Source: Magnetococcales bacterium
GTDB lineage: Bacteria > Pseudomonadota > Magnetococcia > Magnetococcales > Magnetaquicoccaceae
NCBI GenBank assembly: GCA_002753095.1
Contig: PDZU01000023.1
Location: 1 to 38,503, forward strand
Reading direction: 5' to 3'
Length of the DNA stretch: 38,503 nucleotides
Shown: positions 24,386 to 30,650 of the stretch, in pieces
Numbering within the stretch: position 1 is the first letter of the stretch
How the letters are laid out: each line of letters starts with the position of its first letter
Program-made: the position numbers and the translations under genes
Notes under the pieces: model-generated
Told to the model about the DNA's origin: nothing
Database searches by the model: none
Seen by the model: the letters and a program-made list of their open reading frames with translations, nothing else

Positions 24386-25231
24386 ATGGAGTGGTTGACG
24401 GATCGTTTGGCGTTGCAGTGTTGGCGTGATGGGGTGGTGGGGGAGGTTGCTTTTGTACCCACCATGGGGGCGTTGCATGAGGGGCATCTTTCTTTGGTGC
24501 GGGCGGCGCGGGTGGTTTCGCGGCGGGTGATTGTTTCGATATTTGTCAATCCGACCCAGTTTGGGCCACAGGAGGATTTTGCGCGTTATCCGCGTGTTTT
24601 GGTGCAGGATCGTCTCTTGTTGGAGGCGGCGGGTTGTGATGCGGTTTTTGTGCCTTCGGTGGAGGAGATGTATCGGGGTTCGGGGCAGACGCGGGTTCAG
24701 GTTGAGCCGTTAGGGAGTGATTTATGTGGGCAGTTTCGTCCTGGTCATTTTCAGGGTGTTGCCACGGTGGTGTTGATGTTGCTGAATTTGGTACGACCGC
24801 AGTGGCTTTATCTGGGTTGGAAGGATTATCAGCAGGTGGTGGTGGTACGTCGCATGGTAGAGGATTTGGCGGTGCCGGTGCAGGTTGTTGGTGTGGGCAC
24901 GGTACGTGAGGCGGATGGTTTAGCCATGTCCAGTCGCAACCGTTATTTGGCGGAGGTAGAGCGGGGGCAGGCGGTTGGGGTTGTGCGGGCTTTGCAGGCG
25001 GGTCAGGCGGCGTGGCGTGCTGGGACGAGGCAGGTTGCTTCTTTGCAGGAGGTGGCGCGTGTGGTATTGGCGCAGCATGGCATTACGGTGATCGACTATA
25101 TTGCGTTGCGTCAGGCAGAGAGTTTGTTACCGTTTCCTGATGCTCAGATTGAGGATCAGGCGGTCGTGATGTTGTTGGCGGTTCGGATGGGTACGACGCG
25201 CTTGATAGACAACTTAGTTTTCGCTTTATGA
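24386..25231 (+). CDS. panC: Pantothenate synthetase
   Basis: 281 residues. ATP-dependent condensation of pantoate and beta-alanine. Motifs: [16 protein letters not shown] (nucleotide-binding HxGH), [15 protein letters not shown], the pantoate/ATP region [22 protein letters not shown] (usual GEKDYQQ, here LGWKDYQQ), a late MSSRN signature and a C-terminal domain ending RLIDNLVF. The first in-frame start is upstream inside panB; ATG 24386, with GAGGGGG shortly before it, matches the family. Second gene of panBCD. Confidence 0.95.
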   Translation: MEWLTDRLALQCWRDGVVGEVAFVPTMGALHEGHLSLVRAARVVSRRVIVSIFVNPTQFGPQEDFARYPRVLVQDRLLLEAAGCDAVFVPSVEEMYRGSGQTRVQVEPLGSDLCGQFRPGHFQGVATVVLMLLNLVRPQWLYLGWKDYQQVVVVRRMVEDLAVPVQVVGVGTVREADGLAMSSRNRYLAEVERGQAVGVVRALQAGQAAWRAGTRQVASLQEVARVVLAQHGITVIDYIALRQAESLLPFPDAQIEDQAVVMLLAVRMGTTRLIDNLVFAL

Positions 25232-25250
25232 GGTAGGAAGGGAAAGAGGC

Positions 25251-25637
25251 ATGGAGCTGACTTTATTGAAGTGCAAGATTCATCGGGCGGTCGTGACGGA
25301 GACGCATGTGGATTATGAGGGATCTTGTGCGATTGACGAGGATTTGCTGGAGGCGGCCCAGATGCGGGAGTTTGAGCAAATTCATATTTGGAACGTGACC
25401 AATGGTGAGCGTTTGGTGACCTATGCCATTCGGGGCAAGCGTGGCAGTGGTATGATTTCGGTGAACGGTTCGGCGGCGCACAAGGCGGCTGCTGGGGACA
25501 TTGTGATTATTGCTGCCTTTGCTGGCATGTGTGAGGAGGAGGCGGTCCAATTTCGGCCTCATTTGGTTTATGTGGATGGGGCGAATGGTAACCGTATTAA
25601 GAGTGTTGGGCGGGAGATTGCTGATCCGTCGCATTGA
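25251..25637 (+). CDS. panD: Aspartate 1-decarboxylase proenzyme
   Basis: 128 residues. A pyruvoyl enzyme producing beta-alanine from aspartate. The self-cleavage site is Gly24-Ser25 within [13 protein letters not shown], yielding the N-terminal pyruvoyl group on the alpha chain. Other landmarks are Lys9 in [29 protein letters not shown] and [12 protein letters not shown] lies shortly before ATG 25251, 19 bp after panC. Adjacent panB and panC complete the pantothenate set; coaBC lies at 30651. Confidence 0.97.
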   Translation: MELTLLKCKIHRAVVTETHVDYEGSCAIDEDLLEAAQMREFEQIHIWNVTNGERLVTYAIRGKRGSGMISVNGSAAHKAAAGDIVIIAAFAGMCEEEAVQFRPHLVYVDGANGNRIKSVGREIADPSH

Positions 25638-25640
25638 TGC

Positions 25641-25674
25641 GGAACGGAGCGGAACGGAGCGGAACGGAGCGGAA
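25641..25674 (+). repeat. 10-bp tandem repeat after panD
   Basis: Three exact GGAACGGAGC units are followed by GGAA, beginning 3 bp after the panD stop and abutting the composite repeat. A candidate slippage locus. Confidence 0.9.
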
Positions 25675-25680
25675 AACAAT

Positions 25681-26195
25681 TACGGGTCCAGGGGGGTTAC
25701 CCCCCTGGCGGGTCCAGGGCGGAGCCCTGGGAACTTATCTGTTGATTTTATCTGTTGATTTTATCTGTTGATTTTATTTTTCTGCTTTTGATCTTGCTTT
25801 TGATCTTGGCGCGCTTTTCACGATAAGCCGACGCGTTTTTTGCGTCGGCGCAGCGCGCCTAATTGACGCAAGATGTGCGGATTGGCGCGCTTTTCTGCGC
25901 CAATCCGCACATCCTCCCAATGGGTTTTGCCCTTCGCAGGTGAATCAACACGCAACCGGGCTGTGTCGCCCATCCATCGAACACCAACGCGCCTGTTCTG
26001 GTTCGCGCTGTTAAAGTCGGGCGTCCGCCCTCCCAAAGAGTGCCCCTGCGGGGCACAGATTTGGGCGCGCTGCGCAGATTTGGCTGCGCCAAATCTGCTT
26101 CGTAAAAGCGCGCCATTACAAGCAAGGGCTCCGCCCTTGCATCCCGCCAGGGGCGATGATCGCCCCTGGACCCCGCAATAAATTTATCAATATTC
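25681..26195. repeat. Composite structured intergenic repeat (copy 2, opposite orientation to copy 1)
   Basis: The 586-bp gap 25638-26223 holds no credible gene. It carries the copy 1 units in reverse order and strand: CCAGGGGGG/CCCCCCTGG hairpin (25688-25708), three exact 13-bp units (25737-25775), GCCGACGC/GCGTCGGC hairpin (25827-25849), a long hairpin GATGTGCGGATTGGCGC with its complement (25872-25913), a linker containing CTCCCAATGGGTTTTGCCC, then module 1 with GTGCCCC/GGGGCAC (about 26040-26056), GGCGCGCT/AGCGCGCC outer stem (about 26065-26114) and the GGGGCGATGATCGCCCC hairpin. A further GGACCCCGCA stub follows at about 26213. Confidence 0.85.
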
Positions 26196-26223
26196 CAAGA
26201 GGATCTTTACCTGGACCCCGCAC

Positions 26224-26685
26224 CTACTCCGTCTTCCGCCGTCCAACCTGCAAATTTTCCCCCGCCCCACTGGCCAACGCCAACTGACGCCGCGCGGCAG
26301 AATAGGCAGGCGCCACCAACGGAAAATCCTTCGGCAAACCAAAAAGCGCCAAATACGTCGGAATGTCAATACGATGGGTCTTCGTTAAATGACCGCGAAT
26401 CGCCTTGCCCTTCTTGCCGCAAATCAAACAAGTCACACTCTCCTCAGTCACCGCCTCCTCAATGGGAACCACCGGCTGCCAACGCGGTACCGTCATCGCC
26501 AACTCAGCAGGCGCCAACTCAGCAGGCGCCAACTCCTCCTCAGCCAACTCTACCACCTCACCCGCCCGCCGCAAAGCCCGATAAACAACCTCAATCAATA
26601 CCTCTACCTGCTCCGGGGGCGCACCCCGCTGCGCCACACAGGCCGCAACAATACGCCCCGTCTCCTTGAGCAACAATCGCTTCAT
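26224..26685 (-). CDS. MucR/Ros-family zinc-finger transcriptional regulator
   Basis: About 153 residues. A helical N-terminal region (TGRIVAACVAQRGAPPEQVE) is typical of MucR/Ros. A C-terminal Ros-type zinc finger has C-x2-C-x9-H-x4-H spacing (CLICG with HLTKTH, about residues 86-104), followed by the MucR core YLALFGLPKDFPLVAPAYSA. Between them a spacer of repeated Ala-Pro-Ala-Glu-Leu (APAELAPAELA, encoded by a 15-bp tandem repeat) is unusual. MucR proteins are global, often repressive, regulators of motility, exopolysaccharide and cell cycle in alphaproteobacteria. It lies behind pilA but separated by a terminator, so it is probably transcribed on its own. Confidence 0.88.
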   Translation of the reverse strand: MKRLLLKETGRIVAACVAQRGAPPEQVEVLIEVVYRALRRAGEVVELAEEELAPAELAPAELAMTVPRWQPVVPIEEAVTEESVTCLICGKKGKAIRGHLTKTHRIDIPTYLALFGLPKDFPLVAPAYSAARRQLALASGAGENLQVGRRKTE

Positions 26686-26715
26686 CACCGCCCCAGAAAT
26701 AAAGAAATAAAGTCG

Positions 26716-26750
26716 AAAAAAATCAGGCCCCCCAGTACGACCGGAGGGCC
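26716..26750 (-). terminator. Rho-independent terminator of pilA
   Basis: On the minus strand a GGCCCTCC/GGGGGGCC stem (one G-T pair) with a 9-nt loop is followed by TGATTTTTTT. It lies 26 bp past the pilin stop and about 30 bp before the mucR-like start. Confidence 0.8.
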
Positions 26751-26775
26751 CAAAATCAAACCACTACAAAAAAGA

Positions 26776-27201
26776 TTACCGACAAGCACTCGGCAAATAC
26801 CGGGGATCCAACGTGCTCGTACACGCCCAACTGATGCTGCCCGCATTCTCCGTACCAGTCAACGTGACCGTCTTGCCGTTCAAATTACTGTCCGCCGCAT
26901 TGAAAGCAATCACAATCGTATTGTTGGTCGCCGTCACCGAAGCCACAAAATTGCCAGTAATGGCGTTGGCAGCAGCCAATCCAGCAGTCGTATTGTCCGC
27001 AGGCCAGTTGGAAGTGCTCATCCGATACTCGGCAACAGCCTGCTTGGCCCCAGAGGAAAGACTCAATGCCTCACCTACCTTGGCCCGCACCGCATAATCC
27101 TTGTAAGCCGGCAACGCTACCGCAGCCAAAATGCCAATAATGGCAATGACAATCATCAGTTCAATCAAGGTAAAACCACTCTGACGCTTATTCTGACACA
27201 T
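26776..27201 (-). CDS. pilA: Type IV major pilin (PilA-like)
   Basis: 141-residue prepilin. ATG 27201 has AGGAGAGG 4 nt upstream; longer frames extend upstream without support. Class IVa leader MCQNKRQSG is cleaved before Phe, giving the mature start [20 protein letters not shown] with Glu5. The C-terminus has two Cys in [17 protein letters not shown], the disulfide-bonded D-region usual for Pseudomonas/Neisseria-type pilins. No other pilus genes adjoin it. Expression is probably sigma-54-dependent, from a promoter 150 bp upstream, giving an unusually long leader. Confidence 0.93.
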   Translation of the reverse strand: MCQNKRQSGFTLIELMIVIAIIGILAAVALPAYKDYAVRAKVGEALSLSSGAKQAVAEYRMSTSNWPADNTTAGLAAANAITGNFVASVTATNNTIVIAFNAADSNLNGKTVTLTGTENAGSISWACTSTLDPRYLPSACR

Positions 27202-27350
27202 GTTTCCTCTCCTGAGGTGAATTTTGGTTGGACTATTTTCGACCATCGCCCCTCGAAACAGACACTGCGTGGCGCTGCCAAGCAGTCGTCGGTTTCCCGC
27301 TCTGGCCTTGGGACTGGTCGGCAAAACCGACCCGCCGTTGTTGTTCTTAA

Positions 27351-27366
27351 AGCACAATCAGTGCCA
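27351..27366 (-). promoter_or_regulatory. Sigma-54 (-24/-12) promoter upstream of pilA
   Basis: On the minus strand the sequence is TGGCACTGATTGTGCT: GG and GC separated by exactly 10 nt and one mismatch to TGGCAC-N5-TTGCT. Predicted start near 27340, leaving a leader of about 140 nt. An ATATCA/TGATAT inverted repeat (27384-27401) lies just upstream and might be an activator or IHF-related site. PilR-activated sigma-54 control is known for pilA in Pseudomonas. Confidence 0.6.
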
Positions 27367-27478
27367 ATATTGTTTTTATATGTATATCAGTATCTTGATA
27401 TGAATAGAACGCCAAAATACCGCCGTTCATTTTACTGACCGTAAAAAATTATTCCATACAAGTAAAAAAAATATACAC

Positions 27479-27700
27479 TCAGCAAATCACGACCAAACGA
27501 TGGCAAGCCCCATCCGCAGTCAAACTTTCGATGCGCAAACCCTCTTCTTGCAGAGAAAGCGGAATGTTTTCCAACGGTTCCCCACCGTTCAGCCGAATGG
27601 TCAGCCGGCTGCCAGGAGACATGCATTCCAACTGCAATTTTACCCGTACAAAAGTCATCGGACACACGGCGTCCGTAATGTCAAGAAAAGCATCCGCCAT
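27479..27700 (-). CDS. TusA-like sulfur-carrier protein
   Basis: 73 residues with the TusA/SirA fold pattern: DITDAVCPMTFVRVKLQLEC, holding the Cys-Pro (Cys13) that carries a persulfide in TusA proteins, and a beta-strand end CHRLVVIC. Between them is a basic, amphipathic region (MSPGSRLTIRL, LSLQEEG). The start overlaps the E1b stop by about 20 nt, implying coupled translation. It ends the rrf2-E1a-cysK-E1b-tusA cluster, so a sulfur-relay role for the cluster is likely; the actual donor and acceptor are unknown. No di-Gly tail is present. Confidence 0.82.
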   Translation of the reverse strand: MADAFLDITDAVCPMTFVRVKLQLECMSPGSRLTIRLNGGEPLENIPLSLQEEGLRIESLTADGACHRLVVIC

Positions 27701-28442
27701 CGTTCATACACACCGGGCAAGAAGAGATTTTGGCAACGGCAACCGTTTGATAGAGGCTCTGTTCCGGGTGAAACAGATAGGTGTGCGACCACAGTCGAGA
27801 AGGACGTTGCAACAGCCTCTGCACAACCTCCATGGCCAGAAGCGATCCCGCGACCCCACACGCCAAGCGCAACAAAAGAGGATCGACCGCACGCAACCTC
27901 GCCAAATAAGGCAAAGCTGCCTGCTCGGCACAGCGCAAACAGGGGGCCGCACTCTCCACCCCCGCCTGCGCGGCGGCAATCTGTACCGCAACAGAACTCT
28001 CCCAGGCAGCCAGTAGAGGACGACCGGTACACAGAGACGCTCGGTTAAGACGATTGCGCAACGCTACCCCCCCGCCAGCAATCACCGCAAGCTGCCAGTC
28101 CATCATGGCCTCGACAGCCCCATCCAACGCGTCGGGCGGATCCATGACCGTTACCTGCAACAAAGGGTTGAGCTCCAGCACCATGGCACACAAAGCGTCA
28201 GCCCGCTCGCTTTCAATCAGCACCAAGCGCCCCACCCCCGCCCCAGCCAGATAAAGCGCCAACGGCGTGCCAATCTGACCACAACCATAGATGCCGACAG
28301 TCGCCCTGCTCAACAGACGCTGACCCGTACCCCCCACGCCCGGTAAAATAATCTGTCGGGAATAGCGCTCCATCCAGGTCCGATCAGTCGCGTCGGCAGC
28401 ACTCCCACAAATAGGCAAGCCCCCTGCCTCGCACCGACTCAT
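27681..28442 (-). CDS. E1/MoeB-ThiF-like protein with degenerate ATP site (E1b)
   Basis: 253 residues. The N-terminal MoeB/ThiF arginine-finger segment is intact (RYSRQIILPGVGGTGQRLL, about 26-44) as is the glycine loop GCGQIGTPLA. After LVLIES (about 73-78) roughly 20 residues holding the DxDxV...SNLxRQ...K elements are missing, and the DGTDN-type motif is replaced by AVIAGGG. The zinc knuckles PCLRC and SCPVC remain; the catalytic-Cys loop is not recognisable. It should bind as an adenylation-domain partner but not adenylate by itself. Start ATG 28442 overlaps the cysK stop. Longer open frames upstream are inside cysK. Confidence 0.8.
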   Translation of the reverse strand: MSRCEAGGLPICGSAADATDRTWMERYSRQIILPGVGGTGQRLLSRATVGIYGCGQIGTPLALYLAGAGVGRLVLIESERADALCAMVLELNPLLQVTVMDPPDALDGAVEAMMDWQLAVIAGGGVALRNRLNRASLCTGRPLLAAWESSVAVQIAAAQAGVESAAPCLRCAEQAALPYLARLRAVDPLLLRLACGVAGSLLAMEVVQRLLQRPSRLWSHTYLFHPEQSLYQTVAVAKISSCPVCMNDGGCFS

Positions 28443-29380
28443 GCCCCATCCCGAAAGAGCTCTGTGGAAAGATAACGCTCGGCAAAATCCGGCAACAACG
28501 CCACAATGCGCGTGGCAGGCGTCGCCCTGTCTGGGTTTTTCTGCAGCCACTGCACGGCCGCCGCCAGCACTGCCCCAGAAGAAATGCCACAACAGATGCC
28601 CTCCAAACGGGCACAATCCCGCATCATTTGCTGCGCCGCCCCATCCGATACCCGGATAACACCGCTCAACAAAGAACTGTCCAGAACAGGAGGGATAAAA
28701 CCTGCCCCAATCCCCTGAATCAAATGGTGGCCAGGCGTGCCACCCGACAATACCGGCGAGTTGTCCGGTTCCACCGCCACAATCTGTACCTCAGGCAAAC
28801 GCTCACGCAATGCCCGACCAATGCCGCTTAACGAACCCCCCGTGCCAACCCCCGCGACCAACACGTCCAGACGGTTGTCGGTGTCCTCCAGAATCTCCTG
28901 GGCAGTCGTTTGCGCATGTATCTGGGGGTTGACGGCGTTGACAAATTGATTGGGCATAAAACTGTTTTTTTCGCGGCGCATGATCTTTTTGGCCTGCTCA
29001 ATGGCCCCACGCATGCCCTCAGCCGCCGGCGTCAAAACCAACTCCGCCCCCATCAGACGCAATAAATTACGCCTCTCCAAAGACATGGAATCCGGCATGG
29101 TCAGAATCAGACGCAAACCCTGGGCCGCACACACACAGGCTAACGCAATGCCCGTATTGCCAGAAGTGGGTTCCACAATCAACGTGTTGTCGCGAATCTG
29201 CCCCGCCTTGCGGGCAGCCTCGATCATGGCCAAACCAATGCGATCCTTCATCGAGGCGGTGGGATTGAAAAATTCCAGCTTGGCCAGCAACTCGCACGAC
29301 AAATCACCAGTCAGGCGATTGATGCGTACCAGCGGAGTGCGGCCAATCGTGGCAGTAATATCAGGATAAATCGCGGCCAT
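28439..29380 (-). CDS. cysK: Cysteine synthase (O-acetylserine sulfhydrylase)
   Basis: 313 residues. A fold-type II PLP enzyme that replaces acetate of O-acetylserine by sulfide. Seen: TIGRTPLVRIN, PLP-Lys in NPTASMKDRIGLAM, TSGNTGIALA, MPDSMSLERR, the GTGGSLSGIG phosphate loop, PGHHLIQGIGAGF and GISSGA. The presence of PGHHxIQGIGAGF favours the CysK type. ATG 29380 starts 15 bp after the E1a stop; the stop overlaps the E1b start. Embedding between two E1-like genes and a TusA gene suggests that its sulfur may come via a protein carrier as in CysM-CysO systems, but this is inference. Confidence 0.93.
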   Translation of the reverse strand: MAAIYPDITATIGRTPLVRINRLTGDLSCELLAKLEFFNPTASMKDRIGLAMIEAARKAGQIRDNTLIVEPTSGNTGIALACVCAAQGLRLILTMPDSMSLERRNLLRLMGAELVLTPAAEGMRGAIEQAKKIMRREKNSFMPNQFVNAVNPQIHAQTTAQEILEDTDNRLDVLVAGVGTGGSLSGIGRALRERLPEVQIVAVEPDNSPVLSGGTPGHHLIQGIGAGFIPPVLDSSLLSGVIRVSDGAAQQMMRDCARLEGICCGISSGAVLAAAVQWLQKNPDRATPATRIVALLPDFAERYLSTELFRDGA

Positions 29381-29395
29381 GGCGTTGTCGTCTGC

Positions 29396-30103
29396 TCAGG
29401 ATGAGGGGCCGGTGGCGCGCAGGCACACCGGACAGGATGGATTAACCTGCCATGTTACGACGCGACGCCGCGATGATTCAAGATCTATTGTTAATAAACG
29501 GCCAATCAATGGTTCGCCAAGCCCTTTTAGCCACTTGATCGCCTCCAAAGCCATCAGCCAACCCACCTCACCCACCAGGGCACCCCATACCCCCTCGCTG
29601 CGGCAACTGCCCTCCACAGCAGGGGGCGCCTCGAACAGACAGCGCAAACAGGGCTTGCCCCCCGGTGGGATCAGCGTCAATTGACCACGCAAACCAGTGG
29701 CAGCCCCATGCAGCAGCGGAATGTGCCGTAACACCGCCGCATCGTTGGCCGCAAAACGCGTGCGAAAATTGTCACTGCCATCAATCAGCAGATCATACCC
29801 CTTGGCCCGGTCGGCAATGGCCTCCAGATGGTCCAGACGCTCCGCATGTACCTCTACCTGGAGCGCAGGGGCCAATTGCCGTACCCTCTGTGCCGCTCGC
29901 GTGGCCTTGCTCTGGTCCAGGTCGCTGACACGGTACAAAATCTGCCGGTGCAGATTGGAAAGCGTGACCCGATCATCATCCACCAAACCCAGACGCGCAA
30001 TCCCGCTGCCCGCCAAAGCCCATGCTACCGCCGAACCCAAGCCACCAACCCCCAACAGCAATACGCTGCCCGATCCCCCCGCCTGCGTGGGATAGTTCAC
30101 CAC
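29396..30103 (-). CDS. E1/MoeB-ThiF-like adenylyltransferase lacking the N-terminal arginine finger (E1a)
   Basis: 235 residues from GTG 30103, which follows the rrf2 stop by 8 bp with AGGTGG upstream. The protein begins right before the glycine loop LLGVGGLGSA; the RYxRQ helix found in MoeB/ThiF is absent and no in-frame start upstream supplies it. All core adenylation residues are present: VDDDRVTLSNLHRQ, Lys66, DGSDN (108-112). GSCRSEGVWGALVGEVG matches the catalytic-Cys loop (Cys167). Zinc pairs PCLRC and SCPVC are seen. Such enzymes activate ThiS/MoaD-type C-termini. E1b in the same cluster shows the reciprocal pattern. Confidence 0.88.
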   Translation of the reverse strand: MVNYPTQAGGSGSVLLLGVGGLGSAVAWALAGSGIARLGLVDDDRVTLSNLHRQILYRVSDLDQSKATRAAQRVRQLAPALQVEVHAERLDHLEAIADRAKGYDLLIDGSDNFRTRFAANDAAVLRHIPLLHGAATGLRGQLTLIPPGGKPCLRCLFEAPPAVEGSCRSEGVWGALVGEVGWLMALEAIKWLKGLGEPLIGRLLTIDLESSRRRVVTWQVNPSCPVCLRATGPSS

Positions 30104-30111
30104 TCCACCAC

Positions 30112-30573
30112 CTAAATCGAATAGGTCATGCGACTGTACGCCTCGCTGGCAATGCCCTTGCGAAAAGCCCGCGAGGTCAACTCTTCGATGGTGATGTTGT
30201 CCATCATGCGCAAAATCTCCTCCTGAAACTCCAACCAGAGCGGTTGCACCACCTGATGACCAATCGGACCAGAGGTAATCCTCTCCCGATCCAGCAGATC
30301 ATCGTCCTGGTTCATCTCCATGACCACCCGTGCAACATCCCCGACACAAATTTTCGACCGCTCGCGTCCCAATAGGTACCCCCCGCGTGGTCCGCGAATA
30401 CCTTTGAGGATGCCAGACCGTACCAAACGCTGCATCACCTGCTCCAGATAACGCTGCGGTACGCCTTGCCGGCTGGTGACATCGCGAATCTGGACCGGTT
30501 CACCGCCGGAGTTGTAGGCAATATCTACCACAGCCTCGATTGCATAGAGCAGTTTCTTGGAAAATTTCAACAT
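30112..30573 (-). CDS. Rrf2-family transcriptional regulator without Fe-S cysteines (CymR-like)
   Basis: 153 residues. The Rrf2 winged-helix signature is clear: KFSKKLLYAIEAVVDIAY, IRDVTSRQGVPQRYLEQVMQ (HTH), LVRSGILKGIRGPRGGYLL (wing). The IscR/NsrR cluster motif (three Cys) is absent; the only Cys is in KICVGDV. The C-terminus ends Tyr-Ser-Ile. Among cluster-less Rrf2 proteins, Bacillus CymR represses cysteine genes with CysK as corepressor. Here the same families are two genes apart, so cysteine-responsive autoregulation of this cluster is a reasonable inference. GTG/ATG alternatives were not examined beyond ATG 30573. Confidence 0.9.
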   Translation of the reverse strand: MLKFSKKLLYAIEAVVDIAYNSGGEPVQIRDVTSRQGVPQRYLEQVMQRLVRSGILKGIRGPRGGYLLGRERSKICVGDVARVVMEMNQDDDLLDRERITSGPIGHQVVQPLWLEFQEEILRMMDNITIEELTSRAFRKGIASEAYSRMTYSI

Positions 30574-30606
30574 GGAATCCGTGCCTTGAGCTAGGGGTCA
30601 TTCTGT

Positions 30607-30627
30607 CACAGGCCATCCTGGTCTGTG
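30607..30627. promoter_or_regulatory. Inverted repeat upstream of rrf2
   Basis: CACAGGCC and GGTCTGTG (8 bp, one G-T) with a 5-nt loop lie 34 bp before the rrf2 start, in the 78-bp gap after coaBC. No T-run follows, so an operator for the adjacent Rrf2 protein is a better guess than a terminator. Confidence 0.4.
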
Positions 30628-30650
30628 CTGGTTCATCGCTGACAAAAAAG

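Noticed and set aside
27240-27310. Second sigma-54-like box (TGGCAGCGCCACGC) in the pilA leader
   Set aside because: Only 9 nt separate GG and GC instead of 10; the box at 27351-27366 fits better.
26389-27438. 349-codon open frame on the plus strand
   Set aside because: Runs across the antisense of the MucR gene, a terminator, pilA and its promoter; Arg/Asn/Gln-rich without domains.
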